Part shown: piece by piece, positions 42,648 to 52,492 of the stretch
Layout of the letters: every line of letters begins with the position of its first letter
How positions within the stretch are numbered: position 1 is the first letter of the stretch
DNA from: Rhipicephalus microplus
Taxonomy: Eukaryota; Arthropoda; Arachnida; Ixodida; Ixodidae
Assembly (NCBI RefSeq): GCF_043290135.1
Contig: NC_134710.1
Location: forward strand, 3,149,821-3,213,820
Direction of reading: 5' to 3'
DNA length: 64,000 bases
The notes under the pieces: generated by a model
Told to the model about the DNA's origin: nothing
Databases searched by the model: none
The model's input: the letters and a program-made list of their open reading frames with translations, nothing else
Translations under genes and position numbers: made by a program

Positions 42648-42888
42648 CGATTGATGGATATCTGGGGTTTAACGTCCCAAAACCACTCTATGATTATGAG
42701 AGACGCCGTAGTGGAGGGCTCCGGAAATTTCGATCACCTGGATTTCTTTAACGTGCACCCAAATCTGAGCACACGGGCCTACAACATTTGCACCTCCATT
42801 GGAGATGCAGCCGCCGCAGCCGGGTTTGATCCCGCGACCTGCGGGTCAGCAGTCGAGTACCTTAGCCACTGGACCACCGCGGCGGGGC
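42648..42888 (-). mobile_element. tRNA-derived SINE (tick Ruka-like)
   Basis: Read on the minus strand from about 42,888: CCGCGGTGGTCCAGTGGCTAAGG carries a pol III A-box (TGGTCCAGTGG), and GGTCGCGGGATCAAACCCGG carries a B-box (GGATCAAACCC, one or two changes from GGTTCRANYCC), as in a tRNA head. The body continues through GTGCACGTTAAAGAA, GAGCCCTCCACTACGGCGTC and TTTTGGGACGTTAAACCCCAG and ends at about 42,648. This arrangement matches the tRNA-derived SINE abundant in tick genomes, reported as Ruka from Rhipicephalus; the name is from memory and not checked by alignment. Such SINEs are moved by LINE RTs. No target duplication is evident. Confidence 0.82.
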
Positions 42889-44316
42889 AAAGCTCACATG
42901 CCGCCGTGACCGCTGAACAAGTTACGTTCTCAGAAGTACTACGCAAAACGCGGAATTCAAACGTTACCTTTCAATTGCGTAGAAAACAGTTTATTTTTGT
43001 TAAAATTGTGGCTCACTTTGCTTTAAATTTTGAGCTTCCTAAGAGGCCTCTAGCAGATTTTTTGGCGTCCCTCAGGGCAGATTTGAACGGAGCTGGCATG
43101 GTTCTTTTTTAGCTGTCCATTTTTTTGCCCGCTTCCGGCGATGGGAGAAACGTGACACTCTCCGATGCCTGGTGTACCCATAGAGTATTATAAAAAATTT
43201 CAAAAGAAGACATTGCCGTGGTCTCTTGTGGCTGATTTGGGTTCGCAGCGCTCCATACGGGCGTTGGAAACCTTCGCAACCTCCGAGACGGGTGTCCACG
43301 GAAAAGAATGTCTCCAAGGCCTTTTTATAGCGATGGGGAATATTGTACAGCCCTCCGAGACCGCTTTTATGTTCATGCTCGTCTCTGAGGCCATTCTTAT
43401 TATTAATAATATTTTAGCGGGTCGTTCGCATACATCAATTACCTTCGTGTAGGAAACCCCACCAGAGCGCAAGCACACAATGCCACTGTGTCTATACACA
43501 CATTTTAAATAAAACATGAGAATCATCGGCAGAGCGAAAACTTTTATTTTTAAATGATATTTTTGGTAAGCACATGCCCACTCTCTTGGTGTCTGACGAA
43601 CGCGGACACGACGAGATGGGTTCAGTGCACTGCAAGACATGGAAAAACAGCTTCCATACCATGATTATCATGTACACACGAGAAATAAACACATAGGTAA
43701 CATTATAGGAAGACCTGCGCAGAAGAGTAGAACTTCAGTATACGCACACAACTACATATACAGTGCCCAACGCAACACAGCTGTAGCTGCTCCAGCACTT
43801 GACTCCGGCATGAACGGGAAAGAGAAAAATGTTGGTTATGCTTTCTTTCTCGCCCTCGCACAAATTTCCTCCTACACTTTATTTACATCACTCTTTTGCA
43901 AAAACAGTCACAAGCTGTTGCTGAAACAAAAACAAAGCAATTTTAGATACCATCCAAGCTGTTAACGAGGCAGGATTGTCGATTCGGAAGATTACGTCCT
44001 AGTTTTAGCTAACTAACATTCTTCAAGATTTACCACTTCTCCCTTATTGCGCTAGTCGGAGTTTTAAGCAATTCGCAAATGCCGCAGATAATGATACGAA
44101 GCCTAACGGCACTTTTCACAAAATATCACCTATGCACTGAATATAAATACATGTACATGTGCAATAAAACATGTGAAGACCACGGGATCGCGTGGCAGGA
44201 TACATAGACGCGCCAGCTAGCGACGAGACACGACGAGGCACCTGCTGCAGGGCGGATGTCCCGTCTTATCACTTGCCTTCTAAACGAGCCTTTCTTTTCT
44301 CACAAATTCCATGCGG
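42889..44316. other. No recognisable gene
   Basis: Small open frames exist on both strands, none with recognisable domains. About 43,020-43,430 shows no stop-rich bias but no homology I can name. Nothing else is supported. Confidence 0.45.
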
Positions 44317-44710
44317 GTTCAGTTCAGTTCAGTTCAGTTTATTACCTTGAAGGTCCCCCCCCCCCTCTTTCTAGGAGGGGCATTACATAAGGAGTGGGGT
44401 TTTATTTAGGTTAACAATAAGCAGTAAAAGTTGTTTTAGCATTGAAGATGATCAATAATACAGTCTTGAAAGGCAGCTGATGAGGCGATGTTGGCGATGT
44501 CCTAGGGAGGCCATTCCAGTCCATGGCTGCTCGAAAAAAGAACGAAGCAGAAAAAGCAGTGGTGCGCGATGATGGACGGGCAACCTGAAATGGATGACTG
44601 GTTCAATGAGATATGCGTGCTGCAGCTGCTATATAAGGTGGCTGTTTAAGGGAAGAATGAAATAATTTGTGATAAAGCACGAGAGTTGCTGTGCGGCGGC
44701 GCAAAGAAAG
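44317..44710 (-). pseudogene. LINE B, piece 3 (RT C-terminus and 3' UTR)
   Basis: Minus strand: LRRRTATLVLYHKLFHSSLK, then ASFFFRAAMDWNGLP, the C-terminal EWNxLP-type box of CR1-like ORF2. The 3' UTR has a C-run and TTATGTAATGCC, then TAATAAA and an (AACTG)n tail at about 44,317-44,340. The upstream coding (…SLKAKSGL) is found at 54,480-54,500, on the far side of the I-like LINE, so the protein sequence resumes across it. Confidence 0.82.
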
Positions 44711-45170
44711 GTGGTAGTGGTGGTGGTGGTGAAACATTTAATAACCAATAAATGGTTACAGAGAGGTGATTGGGTTGGGGCCTTATTGGCCTCCTACCCT
44801 CGCAGCACTAGGTGGAACCCCTATTCCGGAGCTCCATTGGCAAACAACGTCACCCGCACCCGTTGAACCAGGGCCTTTTGGCCCTTCAGGTCTTGACAGC
44901 CGAGCAGGGCCGCCTCCCAGTCCTCTCTCGTGTGGTTGGGGTTAGGGGGATAGATGGATTAGACTGGCACGCCCAGACGATGTGGAAGGTGTCAGCCACC
45001 TCATCACAGAACTGGCACGTGCCATCAAAGGATGAATTGAGTTGTTTTAGCACCGCCGGCCACAGTACAGTATTGGTAAACAGTTTTAAAAGGAGGCGCT
45101 CGTCAGCGCGATGCAGTCCCTTACAAGAGTCTGGATAGCGCCGGTGCTCCTCCTTGTTGTAATTGGTAAT
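44711..45170 (-). pseudogene. I-like LINE, piece 2 (C-terminal cysteine domain and 3' end)
   Basis: Minus strand: ITNYNKEEHRRYPDSCKGLH, then SFDGTCQFCDEVADTFHIVW (Cys-rich CxxC...H...C box) and a stop after about TLLANGAPE. The tail is (ACC)n/(GGT)n at 44,711-44,731. It continues the RNase H-containing protein that ends …SFDNAQLHK at 49,276; the interruption is the 2A-LINE. Confidence 0.82.
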
Positions 45171-45525
45171 ATTATTATTATTTATTTAGTACCCACAGCG
45201 CCAGAGGCATTACAGTGGGGGGGGGGGGGGTTTACAGTCAGTCTGGACAGTTCAATATTTTGTCATATATAATGCGTGGAAAACGGTAATAGCAACAACA
45301 ACAGCTACAGCAGATCGACAACATAAGTTATTCACAGCAGTATGCAGTATATGTGAAAAACAAGAACACTACAAGGTTGAGTCACTTCAACAGGAAAAAT
45401 AAGTGATTTGATACCGGAGTATAGCCACAGTTCCCTTCTGCATACAGTGTGAGGACAAAAGAAAGAAGAACAAAAGATAAGAACAGTAATACATACAGTA
45501 CGTCCTAAAAAGATCAAAGAAACAA
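45171..45525 (-). other. 3' UTR of the intact 2A-LINE
   Basis: On the sense strand it has a run of C (45,219-45,231), TGTAATGCC, then GGGTACTAAATAAATAATAATAAT. The C-run/TGTAATGCC motif is shared with LINE B (44,350-44,400) and with the LINE at 6629-8180. Confidence 0.75.
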
Positions 45526-48315
45526 TCATTTCAGCAGGGCAAAAAACATCTCATTCGAAACTACGTTGACGATGTCAGCAGGTAACCTATTCCAGTCGTG
45601 GATTGTTTTTGGAAAGAAAGATTTCTTAAAAAGTTCCGTGCGGCATAGAACCTCTCTTACTTTTCGGTCATGGTCCACGCGTTGGGACCTATAGTTAGGC
45701 GGTATTATATATATGTCTCTCTGTATGTTAATCGTACCATAGTAAATGGAATGAAAAAGCTTCAGGCGCAGCTTTCTGCGTCGTTCTACCAGGGTATCCC
45801 ATTTGAGTTCTTCCTTAGTTCTTGTTGCACTGAAATTAATTGTGTATTGACGGGACACGTACCTCGCACCGAGATTCTGAACTCTTTCAAGTTTAATAAC
45901 GTCGCGCGCCGTCGTAGGGTCCCACACTACACAAGCGTACTCGAGGACGGACCTCACGTACGTCTTGTAGAGTAGCTCACGTGTGGACTGACTGAATGCA
46001 CCAGAGTTCCTGCGAATGAAGCCCAGCATTTTTCCCGCCTTTCCGGTTACGTAGTCAACCTGCTTCTGCCACGATAATTCTGGGGTATACCAAACACCTA
46101 AGTATTTAAATTCGGTTACTTTACCAATTACAATGTTATTCAGGGTGTAGCAGTAATTTAGAGGGTTCTTCTTTCGAGTGAATGTCATATTGACAGTTTT
46201 CGTGAGGTTTAGCTGCATGCGCCACCTAGTGCACCATGTGCTGATTCGATCGAGGTCTTGCTGAATCAGGTTGAGGTCTTCCGTACCGTTAGTGATCCTA
46301 TAAACCACACAGTCATCTGCAAACAGCCTCAACTGCGATGTCAAACCGTCGCCAATATCATTGATGTACAATAAGAACAGCAAAGGTCCCAGGACGGAGC
46401 CCTGGGGTACACCAGATGAAACGCTTTGTGCCCGTGACCGAACCCCATTTACAACCACGAATTGCCGGCGTAACGTTAGATATTCTTTAATCCATGAGAC
46501 AACCGCCGGATTTATTTTATATGTGAGCATCTTTTCAATGAGTAATGAATGGGGTACTGTGTCGAAAGCTTTCCTGAAATCGAGGAAAATACATTCAACC
46601 GCAAGCCGTTTATCTAATGCAGAAGCAATATCATTTGTGAATTCCAATAATTGGGTAACACAGGAAAAACCTTTACGAAATCCATGTTGGGCTGACGTAA
46701 TCGCAGAATGAGTATTCAAGTGAGCTACAATACTCGTGAATAGAATGTGCTCCATTATTTTACATGCAACGGATGTCAGCGATATCGGGCGGTAGTTTGA
46801 AACGTCGCTTCTAGGGCCGGACTTATGAATAGGGACCACAATACCTGCTTTCCAATCATCAGGAAGAGAAGCTTCGAGTAGTGACATATCAAATATAACT
46901 TTCAAGTACTTTGCTATCGATTCAGCGCATGATTTAAGCAGGAAATTGGGTAAGTCGTCAGGACCACACGCTTTAGAAGAGTCGAGCCTTCGAAGCAACG
47001 ATTCAATGCCGTGTGTACATATGACAACATCATCCATGTCGCTTATCGTTTCAAGTACCGGTGGGACGTCTTCAGAAGGCATTACTGCAGGAGTGAAGAC
47101 GGAGCAGAAGTAGGCGTTAAAGCATTCTGCCTTGTCAGCGTCTTCGCGAACAATGACGTCACCAGACACGAGTGGAGGGATAGTTACAACATCCTTGCCA
47201 TTCTGCTTCACGTGCTTCCAGAACACTTTCGGTTTATCTTTTAGTCTTGTTTGAATAGTTCCCGAATAACTGTCTTTGGCAATGCGTGTTGCTTCTTTAA
47301 CTTCACGAGTTATTTCTTTCAGTTTTTTCTCTGTCTCTTTTGAAGGTTTTCTGCAATAAGCGCGATAAGTTCGTTGTCTTTTTTGTGTGAGCTGGCGCAA
47401 GGTTTTCGTAAACCAAGGCTTGCTTCTACCCTGTCTCGCCGTCAACACCCAAGTTGGGACGAACAGCTCACGTAATTCGAGTATTTTCTGCTTAAATAAC
47501 CGCCACAGCCCGTCCACACTCCTACACTCGGCTTCCGTTTCGAACACTACAAAATAAGCCTGTAATGCTTGATTTATACAATCGAAATTGGCTTTTTTAT
47601 AATTGTACAGTTTTCTGTTAGCATGATTTTTTGTTTTAACATAGGCCAGCGACATCGTCGACACGACAGCGTGATGGTCGCTTATGCCAGGAATCACAAG
47701 CGTTGACTGAACAAGTTCTGGTCGATTGGTAAGCAGAAGGTCTAAAATGTTGTTTCCCCGCGTTGGGGTGAGGACTAGCTGATGCAGAGCATGCAGGTTG
47801 ACCATGTTCATCATTTCTGTATTGCATATTCCAGTAACTGTGGCGGTGTTCGATGCATCCCATTTCAAGTCCGGTAAATTGAAGTCTCCCCCAATGACCA
47901 CGGTATCTGAGTGAATTTCATCAATCGCACTTTGAAGTCGAGTGAGAACATCCGGCGATGCATTAGGGGGACGATAAAAGCTACATACTGTTAAGGCGAT
48001 GCGGTTCGGAAGTTCTAGTTTGCACAACACTACTTCACTCACGCCAGCATCAACGTCAATCTGGGAGGACCTAATGCTACTATCAATGAGAATGAACACA
48101 CCCCCTCCATGACCGTTCCTGTCTTTTCTGTAGCAGGTGTAACCAGTTGGAAATACCTCGTGGTCACCAATGTCAGGATCTAACCAGGATTCCGTACCGA
48201 GAATCACGGAAGGCTTAACAGTTTCTACTAAGGCGGAAAATTCATCTCTCTTATTCTTTATGCTCCTGCAATTCAGCAGAAGAATACTAATGTTCACAGA
48301 ACTAGACTGGCACGG
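45526..48315 (-). CDS. 2A-LINE ORF2: APE endonuclease-reverse transcriptase
   Basis: Uninterrupted from the codon after the ORF1 TGA to the stop at 45,526. Counting from GTG at 48,297 it is 923 residues. Endonuclease about 1-220: LLNCRSIKNKRDEF, GTESWLDPDI, GDFNLP at 137-142 and ISDHHAV at 205-211. Linker 220-440. RT about 470-760: NYRPISLTSVACKIMEH, HGFRKGFSCVTQL, FLDFRKAFD (catalytic Asp573), SGVPQGSVLGPLLFLLY, FADD at 659-662. C-terminal FFPKTIHDWNRLP. It nicks target DNA and copies the LINE RNA from the nick. There is no ATG between the ORF1 stop and the first catalytic motif, so translation probably depends on reading through UGA-C or on an unusual restart. Confidence 0.94.
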   Translation of the reverse strand, partial: PCQSSSVNISILLLNCRSIKNKRDEFSALVETVKPSVILGTESWLDPDIGDHEVFPTGYTCYRKDRNGHGGGVFILIDSSIRSSQIDVDAGVSEVVLCKLELPNRIALTVCSFYRPPNASPDVLTRLQSAIDEIHSDTVVIGGDFNLPDLKWDASNTATVTGICNTEMMNMVNLHALHQLVLTPTRGNNILDLLLTNRPELVQSTLVIPGISDHHAVVSTMSLAYVKTKNHANRKLYNYKKANFDCINQALQAYFVVFETEAECRSVDGLWRLFKQKILELRELFVPTWVLTARQGRSKPWFTKTLRQLTQKRQRTYRAYCRKPSKETEKKLKEITREVKEATRIAKDSYSGTIQTRLKDKPKVFWKHVKQNGKDVVTIPPLVSGDVIVREDADKAECFNAYFCSVFTPAVMPSEDVPPVLETISDMDDVVICTHGIESLLRRLDSSKACGPDDLPNFLLKSCAESIAKYLKVIFDMSLLEASLPDDWKAGIVVPIHKSGPRSDVSNYRPISLTSVACKIMEHILFTSIVAHLNTHSAITSAQHGFRKGFSCVTQLLEFTNDIASALDKRLAVECIFLDFRKAFDTVPHSLLIEKMLTYKINPAVVSWIKEYLTLRRQFVVVNGVRSRAQSVSSGVPQGSVLGPLLFLLYINDIGDGLTSQLRLFADDCVVYRITNGTEDLNLIQQDLDRISTWCTRWRMQLNLTKTVNMTFTRKKNPLNYCYTLNNIVIGKVTEFKYLGVWYTPELSWQKQVDYVTGKAGKMLGFIRRNSGAFSQSTRELLYKTYVRSVLEYACVVWDPTTARDVIKLERVQNLGARYVSRQYTINFSATRTKEELKWDTLVERRRKLRLKLFHSIYYGTINIQRDIYIIPPNYRSQRVDHDRKVREVLCRTELFKKSFFPKTIHDWNRLPADIVNVVSNEMFFALLK

Positions 48316-49236
48316 TCACTTCTGTGGGGTCACATGCATTGTTGCATCATCGCAGACAAACTTCTGCCCGTTCAAAAGAAGGTAATCGTACCTAAGCATA
48401 GCTTTCGCGCCATCCTGTTTTTGTGCTTTTGCATATTCCCACAAAATTTTTCTTTTCTTTCGTACTGCTTCGGAGAAATCTTCGGAAATGCTAGTCGTAG
48501 TGCCTTTTAACTTTCTTGCATTGCTTAGGACATGCTGTTTTTCTTTGAAAGATGAAAATTTTGCGATGATGGGTCTGCTCCTCCCAGCTCGAAAACGTCC
48601 CAACCGGTGTGCCCTTTCTATTCCTATAGTGGGTATTCCTAACTTCGAAGAACAGATATCCAAGATCTGTTTCTCACACTCCGCATTTGTTTCGTTGGCT
48701 CCTTCGTCGGGTATACCGTGAAAGATGAGGTTGCACCTTCTGCTGCGGTTTTCAAGGTCGTCAACCTTTGACGTTAGAGACTTCAACACTCGTGCTTGAG
48801 TCTCACATTGTACAACGCACTCTGCTAAAGACGATTTCATTTCATCAAGGTTTGTGAACTTAGTTTCAAGGGATTTGATACGATCACCTAGATCGTTTAT
48901 AGCGAGCTTGTTTGCAGCTTGAACGGTTTCAATAGCATTTAGTTTATCCTTAATTATGCTTTGACCTGCTAAGAGCTGCTGCAGTGTCGCCTCGGTGGAC
49001 GGTCCCGGATTCACCTCTACGTCGCCACATATTAGCAGAAGTAAAAAATAAAAAGAGAAGCGACGCAGCAAGCGAAACTGTTTCCGCGAACGGTATTGCG
49101 TGCATGAATGTGACAGAATGCAGTCAAACAACTTTTGGGGTGAAACCGGCAAGAAAAAGGGGAGCAAGAAAGGGGGTTCCGTATGACTAACCTGCATAAG
49201 CAGTAGGAACAGCGTGAAGCGTACTGCTGCAGCCAT
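48316..49236 (-). CDS. 2A-LINE ORF1: RNA-binding protein with hydrophobic leader and 2A motif
   Basis: ATG at 49,236 (MAAAVRFTLFLLLMQVSHTE), TGA at 48,318-48,316, 306 residues. It has hydrophobic segments at about 5-15 and 60-70 and 2A motif CGDVEVNPGP with the last Pro at residue 79, so a 78-residue leader would be released. A coiled-coil-like region covers about 85-160, then SKVDDLENRSRRCNLIFHGI, ERAHRLGRFRAGRSRPIIAK and a basic C-terminus, as in CR1/L2-type ORF1. The frame is open upstream as well but that part is RNase H of the interrupted I-like LINE. The ATG is chosen because it lies 39 nt from the mapped element end and matches the ORF1 start of the promoter-monomer LINE. Confidence 0.9.
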   Translation of the reverse strand: MAAAVRFTLFLLLMQVSHTEPPFLLPFFLPVSPQKLFDCILSHSCTQYRSRKQFRLLRRFSFYFLLLLICGDVEVNPGPSTEATLQQLLAGQSIIKDKLNAIETVQAANKLAINDLGDRIKSLETKFTNLDEMKSSLAECVVQCETQARVLKSLTSKVDDLENRSRRCNLIFHGIPDEGANETNAECEKQILDICSSKLGIPTIGIERAHRLGRFRAGRSRPIIAKFSSFKEKQHVLSNARKLKGTTTSISEDFSEAVRKKRKILWEYAKAQKQDGAKAMLRYDYLLLNGQKFVCDDATMHVTPQK

Positions 49237-49275
49237 GCCGGTTTCACGCCCCACTGACGCACTGAAGAGTCCCGC

Positions 49276-49930
49276 TTTATGAAGCTGAGCGTTATCGAAT
49301 GAAAGAGCCGAGTTGTCTGATTGGGAGTAGGCTTCCAAATACAGGAGGCTAGCCCGGGAAGAGAGTGCGCGGGCGGCCTGATCGGCCTGTTCGTTGCCCC
49401 TGAGTCCTTGGTGACCGGGTGCCCAAACCAGATTTCGCGGAGTTGGAGTAAAGAATTGGCAGCTAGGTTCCAGTATGCGCTGAGCAAGCGGCGAAGCCCA
49501 CCCTAGCTGATAGTTCCGACAGGCCCCTCGTGAGTCGGTGATAATATGTTTTGAAGAGGGATAGGTGAGAGCCAGAGCGATGGCAGTCTCCTCCGCGTGT
49601 GTTGCACTGTAGGCTTTGAAAGTGAGCCCGTTTACGGTGTTTGTGTTGTGTATGACTGCGGTCGTATACCACCGCCCATGGTGCGGCCGGCAACGTCCAC
49701 GTAGCACACGGGTTCCTCTTGACGAAAGTGTCGCTGCAACGCTTCCGCGCGCGCCCGGCGGCGACCACTGTGGTTTTCTTCAGACATGTTGCGGGGAAGG
49801 GGTCGGACTCGGAGGGCGCCTGTCCAAGGTTCTGGTACTCTTACCCTTTCCTCAATATAATAATCATGTTTGATGTGTATTCTGTCCTAGAGGCGGCAAC
49901 CGGAATGGGTCTGTGCAAGGCGCGTGTATT
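49276..49930 (-). pseudogene. I-like LINE, piece 1: RNase H domain
   Basis: Minus strand: VNGLTFKAYSATHAEETAIA (with the catalytic Glu), then KHIITDSRGACRNYQ (catalytic Asp) and NLVWAPGHQGLRGNEQADQA (last catalytic region). This is the RNase H domain that I-clade LINEs carry after RT. It ends at …SFDNAQLHK, where the 2A-LINE is inserted. Confidence 0.88.
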
Positions 49931-52492
49931 AGTTAAAGAGGTGGGCTTCTCGAAGTTCCTGGTAGGTATTCACCACGTCTAGGGCCAGACGTCTCTGGTT
50001 AGACGTGGTGATAGGGAGGTCGAGAGCCCGCTTGATAACTTTACGGTGAATGACCTCGCGTTGATCATCCTCGTGTTTGCGTAGGTGCAAGTAGGGAGTC
50101 GAGAAGAGTATTCTACTCGTTACGAAACCATGGGCAAGCCGTATTGCATCCGTGCTTCGCAATCCGCCCCGCTTGTTGGAGACCTGGCGGACAATACGGC
50201 CCACCTGGTCTCTCACCATGCGAAGTTTGGCTATTGTGGTGTCGGCCTTGCGTTGGTGGTGTATGAAGAGGCCAAGGACGCGGATCTCCTTGGCCTCACG
50301 GATCGGTCCTGAGGGAAGACTGATATGGAGCTTAGTTGTGTCCTGAGGGGAGGGACGTACGTGCACAATTCTGACTTAGCCGGGGCACACTGGAGTCCGC
50401 AGTAGGTTGCGTAGTCGTCGACTACAGTCACTGCTGCTTGCAGGCATGACTCCATGTGACCCAGGTTACCTTGCGTGGCCCACATCGTGATATCATCCGC
50501 GTAAAGAGCGTGATATATCCCTGGTAGAGAAGCTGATTTGGGGGGAAGATGAAGCATGGCTATATTAAATAGGAGGGGAGAGAGGACCGTGCCTTGAGGA
50601 GTTCCCCTCGAGCCGATGACGTAAGGCCCATGTTCCTCATCTTGTATGCGTATGTAGTCTTGACGGTCTGTAAGAAACTGTCTAACATAATTGAATGTTT
50701 TATAACCACAGTTGCTCCGACTGAGGTGGTCAAGGATTACCTGATGCTTCACGTTGTCGAATGCCCCTTTAAGATCCAAGGCCAGGACTACCTTGTCATT
50801 GTGGGGGCATTCAACAGGATCTAGTATGTCATGGTGGAGCTGTAGAAGTATGTCCTGGGCTGACTTCTGAGGGCGGAAACGAAACATGGTGTCCGCAAAA
50901 ATGTGCTGTGTTCCTAGAAACTCCGAGAGTCTGTCGCGCACCATCGTTTCCATCAGCTTGCCGACACAAGACGTAAGAGAGATGGGGCGAAGGTTCTCAA
51001 AGTCAATAGGTTTACTTTCCTTCGGAATGAAGATCACGAGAGCTGATTTCCATTCAAGAGGGAGAGCAGTTTCTCCGTCCGAAATGCTATTAATGAATTT
51101 GAGGAGCGTGGCGTAGGCTGCGTCGGGAAGATTGGCCAACAGTTTGACCGTAACCTGGTCACGCCCGGGTGCAGTGCCACGCTTCATCTTGCGTAAGGCC
51201 ACCTAGAGGTCGTGAAGCTGGAACGGAGTGTCTAACTGCGTGTTCTTTTTGCCTTTGTAAGAGTATGCGGCCGTCCGGGGGTCCTTCGTGGTGCACAGGT
51301 ATCGGTCCCTGAGCGTGTGTGCCAGCTGTGTTGTCGTTCCTGTAAAGTTGTGCATGACTTTATGTAAGTGACGTTGAGTTTCCGTGCGTGTTTGTGTTGG
51401 ATCAATGAGAGTGCGAAACAGGCGCCACGTGTTGCGACCAGACATCTGGCGTGCAGCCGTGTTGCACCTGTCCACCCAGTTAGTGTCGGCTAGCTGAGCA
51501 GCCTATTCCGCAGCTTGTTCCGTGAGTTCTAGGATGCGTTTCTTGAGGCGTCTGTTATGATTCTGTTTTTTCCATCGTTTGTTAAGGCTGCGGCGGGCCT
51601 GCGAAAGATGGAGGAGGTGGTTGTCCACGTACGTTTGAGTTTCCGTGAGCTGTATCAGCCGTTCGTGTTGTTTCAGTGTAGACGACAGTGATATAGGCCA
51701 GGTGTCGTATCCCGACTGGAGAGGGTCTACGATAGGTAGAGAGATGCGTATAGTTGTCCTGTCTGGGATATGAGCTTGTGTAAGTGAGCGTTTTAAGGGA
51801 CGCATACACACGGTTGTGTTTAATACACAATGATCACTACCGAGAGTGTCCTGTGTGTTCAGCCAGTCGGCATGGCGTATGTTGCGTGTAATTGTGAGTT
51901 CCGGGCAAGTATCTCGTTGAACAGAGTTGCCTACACGAGTTTGGCTGGCGGGATCAGTGTGGAGGGTGAATCCAAGTGTAGAAAGAAGTTCCGCAATCTT
52001 CCTTCTACGCGTGTCCTCTCACGGGTAACCGCATAACCTGTTTGGGGCATTGAAGTCGCCGACGATCAGGAGGGGGTTCCTTCCTGCCACCTGCATAGCT
52101 TGTGTGAAAGTTTCGCTGAACGTCACATTCTTAAGCTTTGGGGGACAGTAAATGTTTAAAATATGAACAGGTGGGTCAGATCGCCTTATGGGCAGCACCG
52201 ACACCATCGTGTATGGGAAAGGCGGTGTTGTGGGGAGTGTGACTTCCTGGGTGGTATATTGCTTGTGAACAAGTATACGTTTCTCCACGTTGTGTTGAAA
52301 GGTAGTGTAATGTGTAAGTTGGACGTCCGTTCCGGGTTCCTGAAGGGCAACCATGGCAACGAGGAACTCAAAGGTCTCAAGATAGAGGCGGAAATGAGCC
52401 CGCTTCTTGTGGTTCTTGAGACCTCTGCAGTTCCACTGTGCTGGTAACAACGGCTGAGTTGCTCTGGCTCGTGCCCTAGGGTAGGGGGCCAT
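49931..52492 (-). pseudogene. I-like LINE ORF2: endonuclease and RT, interrupted by stops
   Basis: Minus strand. Endonuclease N-terminus: QWNCRGLKNHKKRAHFRLYL, ALQEPGT, NIYCPP and LLIVGDFNAPN (about 52,490-52,040). The linker has RSLNKRWKKQNHNRRLKKRI. RT: KKMKRGTAPGRDQVT region, FENLRPISLTSCVGKLMETM, ALDLKGAFDNVKHQ, SRGTPQGTVLSPLLFNIAM and ALYADDITMWA (catalytic YADD), in a continuous frame 51,202-50,231. Most pieces share one frame broken by stops near 51,203 and 51,480, with other shifts near 51,830 and 50,300. This copy is dead but complete in layout. Confidence 0.88.

Larger units (their letters stand above)
45171..49275 (-). mobile_element. Apparently intact CR1-like LINE with 2A-containing ORF1
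   Basis: 4,105 bp, minus strand. It has a 39-nt 5' UTR (49,275-49,237), complete ORF1 (49,236-48,316), ORF2 in the same frame after TGA (48,315-45,526), and a 3' UTR ending in TAAATAAATAATAATAAT. Both ends are defined by the interrupted I-like protein: …LHK on one side, ITNYNKEE on the other. No clear target duplication is visible. Both frames are open, so the copy is probably young and potentially active. Confidence 0.92.

Noticed and set aside
42866..42888. Functional tRNA gene
   Set aside because: A- and B-box-like sequences are present, but no acceptor or anticodon stem pairing is seen, and the sequence continues into a SINE body.
42642..43112. 156-codon plus-strand frame over the SINE
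   Set aside because: It runs antisense through the tRNA-derived SINE and has no independent support.
49237..49707. N-terminal 157-residue extension of the 2A-LINE ORF1
   Set aside because: That part encodes RNase H motifs of the interrupted I-like LINE and lies outside the mapped 5' end of the 2A-LINE except for the last 13 codons.
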